The notes under the pieces were generated by a model. It saw only the letters and a list, made by a program, of their open reading frames with translations. It searched no databases and was not told where the DNA came from. The position numbers and the translations under genes are program-made. From Bacteroidales bacterium (GTDB lineage Bacteria; Bacteroidota; Bacteroidia; Bacteroidales; Muribaculaceae): a stretch of 11,939 nt of DNA. The first letter of the stretch is position 1; each line of letters begins with the position of its first letter. The stretch lies in the NCBI GenBank assembly GCA_004552485.1, contig SFOH01000054.1, positions 1-11,939 of the forward strand, in the 5' to 3' direction. Below are positions 1 through 6,719 of this stretch, piece after piece.

Positions 1-400
1 GGATTTACCAGTCAGACATCTATCTCCAGCCCGTTTGTCAACGCTATAAAATAGCAGGATTTTCGAATCCTCTCCGCATTTTTAAATGAAAGAGCCGTGG
101 CCGTCGGCAAATCCGACGTCAATCCGGCGTCAATCCGGCGTCAATCCGGCTTCTCTCGCTCAAATTCCGAGCCCGATCCCCCACCCCGTCGGCCGCACGC
201 AGCTGCCGGGAAACGTTAATTTTAGAAAATTTTATGAAAACGGAGAACCAAATCGGGGGGTGCGCTGTTTAGTAGTTATCAATGCGGAAAACAAAGCCTC
301 CGCCTCTCTCGCAATTCTTCACAAACTAAGAACTAACGAATACGCTGAATTCTTCACAGACAACAAATTACATAAGTTTAACCATATAACACACACTATC
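1..400. other. Non-coding leader before the HdeD-like gene
   Basis: I see no convincing gene in this 400-base stretch. It holds a small hairpin, GTCGG at 103-107 with CCGAC at 113-117, directly followed by three 11-bp tandem repeats (118-150). An AT-rich near-palindrome, AATTTT/AAAATT, lies at 218-231. The frame of the downstream gene stays open back to 86, but that extension is Pro/Ser/Asn-rich, unlike the membrane protein, and is probably not translated. TAAGTTTA at 373-380 is one base from the Bacteroidota -7 element, but no TTTG sits at the right distance upstream, so I do not call a promoter. Confidence 0.6.
118..150. repeat. Three perfect 11-bp tandem repeats
   Basis: The unit GTCAATCCGGC occurs three times without change at 118-128, 129-139 and 140-150. 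A diverged copy (GGCAAATCCGAC) lies just upstream at 106-117 and takes part in a short hairpin. There are no spacers, so it is not CRISPR-like. The region is non-coding, about 250 bases before the membrane-protein start. It could be a slippage-prone minisatellite or a set of protein-binding sites; nothing in the sequence decides. Confidence 0.9.
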
Positions 401-976
401 ATGAAATCTCTCAAAGTTAGCTATTTTGCAGGAACAAAGCTTTGGTGGGTCATCATCGTCATCGGCGTGCTCCTCGTTATCGGTGGTTTTGCCTATTGGC
501 TCTGGCCGGTTGCCGGTTATGCCGTGGCTTCACAAATCTTCGGCTGGCTCGTTATCCTGGCCGGTATCGTTGTGCTCTGCGTGGCAGCCGGACCTAACCA
601 CGCCCGCTGGTGGGGCTGGTGGCTTGCAGGCGGCGTGATCGACCTGTTCGTGGGCTTCATGCTTGTACGCAGCGTTCTGCTCTCCGAGCTGGTATTCCCC
701 TGGTTCCTGGCTCTGCTCTTCGTATACTGGGGCGTCGAGGCTTTCGTCGGCGCTGCCTATGGCCGCGGCGGCCGCAGCTACTGGTGGCTCGGTCTCATCA
801 ACGGTGTCCTCCTCTGCATCATCGGCTTCTTCTTCGTCGAGGCAAGCTGGGTGAGCAACATGGAAATGGTTTCGTTCCTGTCGGCCATCGCCTTCATCTA
901 CTGGGGCTTCACCCTCTGCATCTCAGGCTACTACATGCGTCCTCAGGAGATCACCGAGACCGTGAAAGAGAAATAA
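401..976 (+). CDS. HdeD/DUF308-type six-helix membrane protein
   Basis: A 191-aa integral inner-membrane protein with about six hydrophobic segments, near residues 14-33, 42-63, 71-90, 98-119, 127-146 and 154-177. Glycines and aromatic residues are frequent in the helices (FAYWLWP, FVYWG, FIYWG). The repeated Y-W-G near the ends of helices 4 and 6 and the overall layout of three hairpins fit the HdeD/DUF308 family, named after the E. coli acid-resistance membrane protein HdeD; the molecular function of most members is unknown. The ATG at 401 is chosen because the short charged N-terminus (MKSLKVSYF) leads straight into helix 1; the upstream in-frame extension to 86 has no such character. The C-terminus is polar and probably cytoplasmic. 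The gene stands alone and ends in a strong hairpin terminator. The family call rests on topology and motif style, not on an alignment. Confidence 0.8.
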   Translation: MKSLKVSYFAGTKLWWVIIVIGVLLVIGGFAYWLWPVAGYAVASQIFGWLVILAGIVVLCVAAGPNHARWWGWWLAGGVIDLFVGFMLVRSVLLSELVFPWFLALLFVYWGVEAFVGAAYGRGGRSYWWLGLINGVLLCIIGFFFVEASWVSNMEMVSFLSAIAFIYWGFTLCISGYYMRPQEITETVKEK

Positions 977-1010
977 ACGCACAGACTACACATAAAACAC
1001 ATCCCTTCAG

Positions 1011-1045
1011 AAAGCCCGCTGACATCCCGTCACGCGGGCTTTTTT
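1011..1045 (+). terminator. Intrinsic terminator after the HdeD-like gene
   Basis: AAAGCCCGC (1011-1019) pairs perfectly with GCGGGCTTT (1034-1042). Inside it TGAC (1020-1023) pairs with GTCA (1029-1032), leaving one bulged C and a five-base loop. A T run reaches 1045. It lies 35 bases past the stop codon and is a textbook rho-independent terminator, which isolates this gene from the next unit. Confidence 0.9.
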
Positions 1046-1130
1046 CGAACCCTCCCCCTCCATCACACAGCATCTGACATCCCCTCCGCTCGCCTTTTTC
1101 TCCTCTTTTTATTCCAAATCTTCGTTTTTA

Positions 1131-1162
1131 TTTGGCAATTCAAGCTTTTTTGCCTACCTTTG
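1131..1162 (+). promoter_or_regulatory. Bacteroidota sigma-ABfr-type promoter
   Basis: TTTG at 1131-1134 and TACCTTTG at 1155-1162 are separated by 20 bases, matching the known Bacteroides housekeeping promoter (TTTG around -33, TAnnTTTG around -7). The surroundings are T-rich. The predicted transcription start is near 1168-1170, giving a 5' UTR of about 120 bases for the Trp/Tyr-rich secreted protein at 1293. Confidence 0.8.
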
Positions 1163-1175
1163 GCTAAACTTTTCT

Positions 1176-1231
1176 GCCCCGGGGGAGTCTTTATCTTAAA
1201 GGCTCCGGAATCAGCCGTATGCTCCCGGGGC
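1176..1231 (+). promoter_or_regulatory. 5' UTR hairpin, possible cis-regulatory RNA
   Basis: In the leader of the secreted-protein gene, GCCCCGGGGGAG (1176-1187) can pair with CTCCCGGGGC (1222-1231) through ten GC-rich pairs with two extra G on the 5' side. The 34-base loop holds a weak inner stem, GGCT (1201-1204) with AGCC (1213-1216). There is no T run after it, so it is not a simple terminator. It may stabilise the mRNA or affect translation. It matches no riboswitch class I recognise. Confidence 0.5.
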
Positions 1232-1292
1232 TGTCTCTCCCGAACAGAATCTCAATTATATTACTCTCTTCACTTCAAAAAAACCAAACAGC

Positions 1293-2483
1293 ATGAAAAC
1301 AAGACTTCTCATTCAGGGCCTGGTGGCCACGGCAGTCCTGGCCATGCCCGTTCTGGCTTCTGCCCAGGACTATGACGACATATATTACAACCCGTCAAAG
1401 CCCGCCCAGACAGCCAAGAAGAAGACAACCGTAAAGAACTACGTGCCCACGGCCGACTATCCCGCCGCCGACACGTATCAGAGCGGTTTCTCCACTCAGC
1501 CCGTCACCCGCGACGTGGACGAGTATAACCGTCACACCGCCTATCGTCCCGCCGACACTGTCACGGTTAACGCCGACACGCTGGGCGAATTCCTGTACAC
1601 GCGTCGTCTCGAGCGTTTCCACAACCCCGATGTGGTCACCTCCACCAACGACCCGGACTTCATCGACTACTACTATTCGCAGCCGGCTCAGACTGCCTCT
1701 AACGTGAATATCTACGTCAACGCCAACCCGTGGTACTCACCCTATTACTACTCGTCCTGGAACTGGCCCTACTACGGCTGGGGCTACAACTCCTGGTACT
1801 GGAACACCTGGGGACCGAGCTGGGCCTGGGGACCGAGCTGGTCATGGTCGTGGGGCTGGGGTCCCTCGTGGAGCTACTACCCCTGGTATGACTGGGGATG
1901 GGGAGGTCCCGCCTACCGTCCGCCGCGTCCCGGCGGCTGGGGTCCCGCATGGCGTCCCTCCTCGCCCGGCGCTTCACGCCCGCACTATGCCACCGGCGGC
2001 TCCGGCTCGGGCCGTCATCCCGGCACATACAACGGCAGCATCCCCTCTGCCTCGAACCGTCCCGGCGCCATGGGCACCGGCTCCTACAACGGCTCGACGC
2101 GCTACACTGGCTCCAACGGTCAGTATCGCCCCGGCAACAGCGGCACGGGCCAGTATCGCCCCGGCAACTCCGGAACAGGCGGCTCCTACCGTCCCGGCAT
2201 GAGCACCACGCGTCCCGGCAACAGCGGCAGCTCCTCCGGCTCCTACCAGGGCAGCTCGCAACGCGGCCGCAACAACTACGGCACCGGCTCGTCATCCTCG
2301 AGCTCGCGCCGCAACAGCTCATCCTCCAGCAACTACCGCGGCAGCTACAACTCCGGCTCGTACGGCGGCAGCAGCTCGCGCGGAAGCTACAGCTCGGGCA
2401 GCTTCGGCGGAGGACGTTCCTCCGGCGGCAGCTTCGGCGGCGGCAGCCACGGTGGCGGCGGCGGTGGCCGTGGCCGCAGATAA
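1293..2483 (+). CDS. Secreted Trp/Tyr-rich, Gly/Ser-rich protein of unknown function
   Basis: A 396-aa protein with a clear Sec signal peptide (residues 1-24, likely cut after ASA before Gln25). Residues 26-135 are an ordinary polar region with many Asp, Thr and Tyr. Residues 147-203 are an extreme aromatic tract with 17 Trp in 57 residues, plus many Tyr, Gly, Ser and Pro. From about 205 to the end it is low-complexity Gly/Ser/Arg, with RPG, QYRPGNSGTG and GSY units, poly-Ser and an RGRR end. Two D-T-V/L triplets (88-90, 95-97) fit the Bacteroides O-glycosylation motif D-[ST]-[AILVMT]. There is no recognisable catalytic motif or lipobox. Such a composition suggests a disordered or self-associating exported protein; that is inference. 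It has its own consensus promoter and terminator, so it may be highly expressed. Composition-based similarity to silk-like or glycine-rich proteins should not be read as homology. Confidence 0.85.
   Translation: MKTRLLIQGLVATAVLAMPVLASAQDYDDIYYNPSKPAQTAKKKTTVKNYVPTADYPAADTYQSGFSTQPVTRDVDEYNRHTAYRPADTVTVNADTLGEFLYTRRLERFHNPDVVTSTNDPDFIDYYYSQPAQTASNVNIYVNANPWYSPYYYSSWNWPYYGWGYNSWYWNTWGPSWAWGPSWSWSWGWGPSWSYYPWYDWGWGGPAYRPPRPGGWGPAWRPSSPGASRPHYATGGSGSGRHPGTYNGSIPSASNRPGAMGTGSYNGSTRYTGSNGQYRPGNSGTGQYRPGNSGTGGSYRPGMSTTRPGNSGSSSGSYQGSSQRGRNNYGTGSSSSSSRRNSSSSSNYRGSYNSGSYGGSSSRGSYSSGSFGGGRSSGGSFGGGSHGGGGGGRGRR
1808..1841 (+). repeat. 16-bp direct repeat coding the WGPSW motif
   Basis: The sequence CTGGGGACCGAGCTGG occurs at 1808-1823 and again at 1826-1841, inside the Trp-rich tract of the secreted protein. 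It encodes W-G-P-S-W; a third, diverged protein-level copy (GWGPSWSYY) follows. The identical DNA suggests recent local duplication within the tract. Confidence 0.85.
2121..2180 (+). repeat. 30-bp in-frame tandem repeat (QYRPGNSGTG x2)
   Basis: Two adjacent 30-bp units at 2121-2150 and 2151-2180 encode the identical decapeptide QYRPGNSGTG. By eye they differ at four bases, all silent, so the peptide repeat has been conserved while the DNA drifted. Related units (SYRPG, TRPGNSG) follow, marking this as the core of the low-complexity tail. Confidence 0.85.
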
Positions 2484-2500
2484 TCTCAGACTCTAACCAC

Positions 2501-2546
2501 GGGACCCCGCCCTGCGTCTGTCAGCAGCGGGGGCCCGCGCTTTTTT
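2501..2546 (+). terminator. Intrinsic terminator after the secreted-protein gene
   Basis: GGGACCCCGC (2501-2510) pairs with GCGGGGGCCC (2527-2536) with a single internal A/G mismatch. An inner CTGC/GCAG pairing is a possible extension or alternative. Six T (2541-2546) follow within a few bases. It starts 17 bases past the stop codon and separates this gene from the outer-membrane protein gene. Confidence 0.8.
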
Positions 2547-2692
2547 CTACGCATTCCCAACCCCGTTCATCACATTTACATCCGCTTTTAACACCCGCGC
2601 CGTCAATCCTTTTCCCCGCCCGAGTGTTATATACATATAAACATCTCACGTTTCCAACGAACTATACCCCGTCATAACAAAACACATTGATT

Positions 2693-4324
2693 ATGAAACG
2701 TTCAGCTATACTCATCGCTCTCCTCGCTGCCGGAACATGCGCAGCCACGGCACAGAGCGCCGTCGACATGCTCCAGGTCACCCAGCCCGGATTCCGCGGC
2801 ACAGCCCGCTTCATGGGCATGGGCGGCGCATTCACCGCTCTCGGCGGCGACATCTCCTCAATGACGCAGAACCCCGCCGGCCTCGGCATCTACCGCCACT
2901 CCGAGATTGCCGCCACCCTCGACATCGACATTCAGAACACCAAGGCCCCCGGTCAGCAGGGCGACGTCACCAACAGCAAGACACGCGTCGACTGCAACAA
3001 CTTCGGATATGTCGGCACCGTACGCCTCGACAACGACGTGATGCCCTTCTTCAACTGGGGCGTCAGCTACAATCGCCTCGGCTCGTTCGACCGCGTCACC
3101 ACCGCCTACGCCATACCCACGCAGACCTCGCTGACGAACTACATCGCCTCATACACGGGCTATCCCGAGGAGACGCTCAACTTCGGCAAAGACTACAACC
3201 CCTACTCTCAGAGCGACGCCGACTGGCTCTCGATTCTGGCCTATAACTCCTATCTCATCAACCCGCGTCCCGACTACACCGAGAAGAATCCCCTCTACGG
3301 CGGCCTCTTCCAGAACGGCACCGAGGGCGATGCCGCTATCTCCGTACGCGAGCGCGGCTACACCGACCAGTACAACATCAACTTTGCCGGCAACATCCAG
3401 GACGTTGTCTTCTGGGGCCTCGGCTTCGGCATCACCGACATGAGCTATCGCCGCGACGCCTACTACTCCGAGAGCATGGCCGGCGCCACAGCCTACAACA
3501 AAGCCGCCGGCGGCGTCATCTATGATGCCAACGCCGGTTTCGGCCTAAACAACTACAAACGCATCTGGGGCTCGGGCTGGAACATGAACTTCGGCCTCAT
3601 CGTCAAGCCCGTCAACGAGCTGCGCCTCGGCATCGCCGTCGCCACCCCCACATGGTGGAAGCTCGACCACGAATACCAGGGCATCGTCGACTACAGCTAC
3701 TATGCTCCCTCGCTCGCCGAAAGCCAGGACAACCCCACCAAGGGCTCGCAGGACACCGACTTCGCCTCATTCTCATGGCGTCTCCGCTCGCCCTGGCGTC
3801 TCATGGCAGGCGTCAGCGCCGTCCTCGGCGGCAAGGCTATCATCAGCTTCGACTACGAGCGCCAGGCCTATAACGACATGAAAATCAAGACCGGCGTCTA
3901 CGACAACTACGGCTACGTCTACGACTACCAGGAGAACCCCGGCATCAACGGCGACGTCAAGAACTACTACCAGGCCGCCAACGTCTTCCGCATCGGCGCC
4001 GAGTTCCGCGTAACCCCCGCCTTCAGCGTCCGCGCCGGTTACAACACCACCACCACCAACGTCAAGGACGAATACAAGGACGGCGGCGGCGAAGTCCTCA
4101 CCGCCGGAACCGACCCCTCCTTCGCCTTCAACAAGAAGAACGAGAACTTCTGCGTCGGCCTCGGCTACAAGTTCGGCTCATTCTACCTCGACGGAGCTTA
4201 CGTCTACAATCACCGCACCTCCAACCTCTTCGCCTACACCGACTCTGCCGCCGGCGATGCCCCCAAGTGGAACGTCTCCGACAACAACAGCTCGATAGTG
4301 CTCACCGCCGGCTTCCGCTTCTGA
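2693..4324 (+). CDS. OmpP1/FadL-type outer-membrane beta-barrel protein
   Basis: A 543-aa exported protein with a signal peptide (residues 1-20, cut near ATA/QS). Right after it comes a conserved N-terminal block at about 37-65, with TARFMGMGGAF, then LGGD and QNPAGLG; this block is typical of the OmpP1/FadL/TodX hydrophobic-compound transporters and the related PorV-like proteins of Bacteroidota. The rest is rich in alternating aromatic and polar residues, as in beta-strands, and the chain ends in ...LTAGFRF with a terminal Phe, the usual outer-membrane barrel signature. Some Bacteroidales homologues are annotated as hemin receptor, which I would not adopt. The likely role is passage of hydrophobic ligands across the outer membrane. 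The ATG at 2693 is preferred over the in-frame TTG at 2687, since it gives a compact MKRS signal-peptide start. No consensus promoter is clear upstream. It follows another exported protein, so the two may share a role in the envelope. Confidence 0.85.
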   Translation: MKRSAILIALLAAGTCAATAQSAVDMLQVTQPGFRGTARFMGMGGAFTALGGDISSMTQNPAGLGIYRHSEIAATLDIDIQNTKAPGQQGDVTNSKTRVDCNNFGYVGTVRLDNDVMPFFNWGVSYNRLGSFDRVTTAYAIPTQTSLTNYIASYTGYPEETLNFGKDYNPYSQSDADWLSILAYNSYLINPRPDYTEKNPLYGGLFQNGTEGDAAISVRERGYTDQYNINFAGNIQDVVFWGLGFGITDMSYRRDAYYSESMAGATAYNKAAGGVIYDANAGFGLNNYKRIWGSGWNMNFGLIVKPVNELRLGIAVATPTWWKLDHEYQGIVDYSYYAPSLAESQDNPTKGSQDTDFASFSWRLRSPWRLMAGVSAVLGGKAIISFDYERQAYNDMKIKTGVYDNYGYVYDYQENPGINGDVKNYYQAANVFRIGAEFRVTPAFSVRAGYNTTTTNVKDEYKDGGGEVLTAGTDPSFAFNKKNENFCVGLGYKFGSFYLDGAYVYNHRTSNLFAYTDSAAGDAPKWNVSDNNSSIVLTAGFRF

Positions 4325-4353
4325 GCCCTGTCCGCGACACCGAACATACCACA

Positions 4354-4393
4354 GCAATGAGATGCGCACCCACGGCGGCGTGCATCTCATTGC
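4354..4393. repeat. Perfect 12-bp inverted repeat between genes
   Basis: GCAATGAGATGC (4354-4365) is the exact reverse complement of GCATCTCATTGC (4382-4393), with a 16-base GC-rich centre. It lies 29 bases after the outer-membrane protein stop and 35 bases before the helicase start. No T run follows on either strand, so it is a poor intrinsic terminator. It may be an mRNA-stabilising 3' hairpin, an attenuating structure, or an operator-like dyad. Confidence 0.75.
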
Positions 4394-4428
4394 GTGCTCA
4401 ATAGACCCTTCATCATCCCCCGCTCTTA

Positions 4429-6471
4429 ATGGAAAAAGTCAGTGACTCACCCAACGTCAGCATAGACACCGAGAACCCCGAGTTCCAGGCCGCACTGCGC
4501 CTGCTGCGCCACACCAACCGCTCCGTCTTCCTCACCGGCAAAGCCGGCACCGGCAAGAGCACCTTCCTGCGCTACATCACCGCCAACACACGCAAGAAAT
4601 TCGTCGTCCTCGCTCCCACCGGCATCGCCGCCGTCAACGTCGGCGGCCAGACCCTCCACTCCTTTTTCCGCATCCCCTTCAAGCCCATAACGCCCGAAGA
4701 CCCCGACTTCGCCGTCAAACGCCTGCGTCGGCGCCTCAACTACAGCAACGACCACATACGCCTCATCCGCAGTCTCGACCTCATCATCATCGACGAAATC
4801 TCGATGGTCCGCGCCGACATCATCGACTTCGTCGACAAGGTCCTGCGCGTCTACACCGGCAACATGCGCCTCCCCTTCGGCGGCAAACAGCTTCTCTTGG
4901 TCGGCGACGTCTTCCAGCTCGAACCCGTCGTCACCGCCGACACCCGCGACATCCTCGGCCGCTACTATTCCACCCCCTATTTCTTCGCCGCCTACGCCTT
5001 CCGTCAGCTCCAGCTCGTGCCCATCGAGCTGCGCAAAGTCTACCGGCAGAACGACCCGCAGTTCGTGGGCCTGCTCGACCGCATCCGCGACGCACGCCCC
5101 GCCCAGGCCGACCTCGACGCCCTCAACGCACGCGTCCGCACCTACGACCCCACCGAGGCCGTCCAGCAAGTCACCACGCCCGGCTCCGAGCTCACCATGA
5201 CCCTCGCCACACGCCGCGAGATGGTCGACAACATCAACACCACCTGCCTGGGCGCCCTACCCGGCAAACCCTTCGCCTACCACGGCATCATCCAGGACGA
5301 CTTCCCCGAGTCGTCGCTCCCCACCGACAAAGAGCTGCTCCTCAAGCCCGGCGCACAGGTCGTCTTCATCAAGAACGACCCCGACCACCGCTGGGTCAAC
5401 GGCACCATCGGCCGCGTCGAAGACTGCTTCGAGGACTACATCACCGTGCGCACCGAGGACGACGAACTCCACCGCGTCGAGGACGCCATCTGGTCGAACG
5501 TCCGCTACACCTTCGACGAAAAGAAGAAGGCCGTCGAAGAGACCGTGCTCGGCACCTACACCCAGCTCCCCGTCAAGGCTGCCTGGGCGCTCACCATCCA
5601 CAAGAGCCAGGGCCTCACCTTCTCCAACGTCATCATCGACCTGGGCCGCGGCGCCTTCACCGGCGGACAGACCTACGTCGCCCTCAGCCGCTGCCGCAGC
5701 CTCCCCGGTCTCACCCTGCGCTCGCCCGTCACCCGCCGCGACATCTACGTCAACCCCGTCATCACACGTTTCGCCGCCTCGTTCAACAATCCCGCCATCA
5801 TCGAACGCGCCATGGAGGAAAGCCGCGCCGACGCCCTCATCGACGATGCCGTGCGCCTCTTTGACAAGGGCGACACCCCCGCCGCCGTCGACGCCTTCTT
5901 CGAGGCCAACACTCTGCGCAATGTCACGCACATTCCCGCCGTCCAGCGCCTCATTCGCCGCCGTCTCGGCGTCGTGGACCGACTGCGCGACGAGAACCAA
6001 CGGCTGAACGACGAGCTGGAGGCCGCGCGGGAAAAACTGCGCAGCGTTGCCGACGAGTATGTGCGCCTGGGCCACGACGTGGGCGAAGCAGACTGGGAGA
6101 CCGATGCCGCCATCGCCAACTTCGACCGCGCCATCGCCCTCTTCCCCGACCACTTCGAGGCGCATCTCGCCAAAGGACGCCTGCTCGTCGAACGCGGCGA
6201 CACCGACACCGCCGCCGTCCACCTCGAGGCAGCCTCGCGCATCCATCCTGACGACTGGCGCCCCCTCGCCTACCTCGGCGACATCGACCGCGCCATTTCC
6301 GACCCCGCACGTGCCATGGCCCGCTATCTTGCCGCCCACGACCTCGCGCCCAAAGAGACACGTGTCATCACACGCCTTGTCTCGCTCAGCGAAGGCCTCG
6401 GCGACGAAGAGAGCGCCGTACGCTACCGCGCCCTCCTCAAAGGCCTGCGACGTCCCCCTAAAAAGAAATAA
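4429..6471 (+). CDS. Pif1-like SF1 helicase with C-terminal coiled coil and TPR repeats
   Basis: A 680-aa protein. The N-terminal half is a superfamily 1B (Pif1/RecD-like) helicase core: Walker A GKAGTGKS at 37-44, motif Ia with LAPTGIAAVN and TLHSFF at 61-80, Walker B IIIDEIS at 119-125, GDVFQLEPV at 159-167, a LRKVYRQ motif at 201-207, WALTIHKSQG (386-395) and YVALSRCRS (416-424) as motifs V and VI. All key residues are present, so it should be an active ATP-dependent DNA or RNA translocase. A charged coiled coil (about 513-545) follows, then helical pairs with TPR character at about 550-650 (for example AIANFDRAIALFPDHFEAHL) and a basic KKK tail. The TPR part probably binds a partner protein. 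It is distinct from the plain Pif1 helicases. The ATG at 4429 gives a short acidic lead before the core. It has no signal peptide and is cytoplasmic. Its promoter is unclear; it may be partly transcribed with the gene before it. Confidence 0.9.
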   Translation: MEKVSDSPNVSIDTENPEFQAALRLLRHTNRSVFLTGKAGTGKSTFLRYITANTRKKFVVLAPTGIAAVNVGGQTLHSFFRIPFKPITPEDPDFAVKRLRRRLNYSNDHIRLIRSLDLIIIDEISMVRADIIDFVDKVLRVYTGNMRLPFGGKQLLLVGDVFQLEPVVTADTRDILGRYYSTPYFFAAYAFRQLQLVPIELRKVYRQNDPQFVGLLDRIRDARPAQADLDALNARVRTYDPTEAVQQVTTPGSELTMTLATRREMVDNINTTCLGALPGKPFAYHGIIQDDFPESSLPTDKELLLKPGAQVVFIKNDPDHRWVNGTIGRVEDCFEDYITVRTEDDELHRVEDAIWSNVRYTFDEKKKAVEETVLGTYTQLPVKAAWALTIHKSQGLTFSNVIIDLGRGAFTGGQTYVALSRCRSLPGLTLRSPVTRRDIYVNPVITRFAASFNNPAIIERAMEESRADALIDDAVRLFDKGDTPAAVDAFFEANTLRNVTHIPAVQRLIRRRLGVVDRLRDENQRLNDELEAAREKLRSVADEYVRLGHDVGEADWETDAAIANFDRAIALFPDHFEAHLAKGRLLVERGDTDTAAVHLEAASRIHPDDWRPLAYLGDIDRAISDPARAMARYLAAHDLAPKETRVITRLVSLSEGLGDEESAVRYRALLKGLRRPPKKK

Positions 6472-6472
6472 C

Positions 6473-6499
6473 GCCGGCCTCCGTTGCGGGAAAACCGGC
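6473..6499 (+). terminator. Weak hairpin just after the helicase gene
   Basis: GCCGG (6473-6477) pairs with CCGGC (6495-6499), with an inner CCG/CGG (6481-6483 with 6487-6489). It begins two bases after the helicase stop codon. The following bases (ATTACATTATG) are AT-rich but not a T run. It may be a weak terminator or 3'-end stabiliser. Confidence 0.35.
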
Positions 6500-6524
6500 A
6501 TTACATTATGTAAAGAACGAATTG

Positions 6525-6655
6525 TGCGGCGGCCGGGATTCGAACCCGGGACCTCGGTCCTGTAAAGAAAGAAGTATGACTACGTTGACCTCACCGCGGG
6601 GAGCGACAGATAATCCGCAGACAAATCCGCGTGCTAACCACTGCACCACCGCCGC
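6525..6655 (-). tRNA. Interrupted tRNA-like element, no assignable anticodon
   Basis: Read on the minus strand, a 7-bp acceptor stem is perfect: GCGGCGG (6655-6649) with CCGCCGC (6532-6526), and A (6525) as discriminator; CCA is not encoded. T8 is present. The D arm has GTGC (6646-6643), loop AGTGGTTA with the GG pair, and GCAC (6634-6631). The T arm is perfect: CCGGG, loop TTCGAAT, CCCGG (6549-6533). Between D and T arms there are 81 nt (6630-6550) where about 23 are expected, so the element is 131 nt instead of about 73. No normal 5-bp anticodon stem with 7-base loop is found. A partial stem CGGAT...GACCG could flank a split loop with TAC before the 3' strand, but it contains a mismatch. 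It may be a tRNA pseudogene broken by insertion, a fused or rearranged tRNA, or a tRNA-like RNA with another role. The extra length is far too short for a usual group I intron. Confidence 0.6.
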
Positions 6656-6665
6656 TATACTGACT

Positions 6666-6690
6666 AAACGCAGACACCCTGCGTTTTATT
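6666..6690. terminator. Hairpin between the tRNA-like element and the RING-TerD gene
   Basis: AAACGCAG (6666-6673) pairs perfectly with CTGCGTTT (6679-6686) around a five-base loop. On + it is followed by TATT, giving a moderate T run for rightward transcripts. On - the same stem ends in TTTAG and lies 34 bases past the stop of the 763-aa gene. It could act in either direction at this convergent junction, and on - it would sit directly before the tRNA-like element. Confidence 0.5.
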
Positions 6691-6719
6691 GTGCATATCC
6701 GAAAATAACAGGCGTGAGC

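Noticed and set aside
118..150. CRISPR array
   Set aside because: The repeats are 11 bp, directly adjacent and without spacers; no cas gene is present.
86..400. N-terminal extension of the HdeD-like protein starting at 86
   Set aside because: The extra 105 residues lack membrane character and cover the tandem repeats; the ATG at 401 gives the usual family length.
2687..2692. TTG start codon six bases before the ATG of the outer-membrane protein
   Set aside because: The ATG at 2693 gives a normal MKRS signal-peptide start; nothing favours the TTG.
5257..6501. A 414-codon open frame on the minus strand under the helicase gene
   Set aside because: The + strand frame has all helicase motifs. 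The minus frame is Val/Gly/Asp/Ala-rich, as expected for the antisense of GC-biased codons.
6525..6655. Group I intron or archaeal-type intron in the tRNA
   Set aside because: The extra 58 or so bases are too short for a group I intron, and no bulge-helix-bulge with an assignable anticodon stem could be drawn. I left the nature of the insert open.
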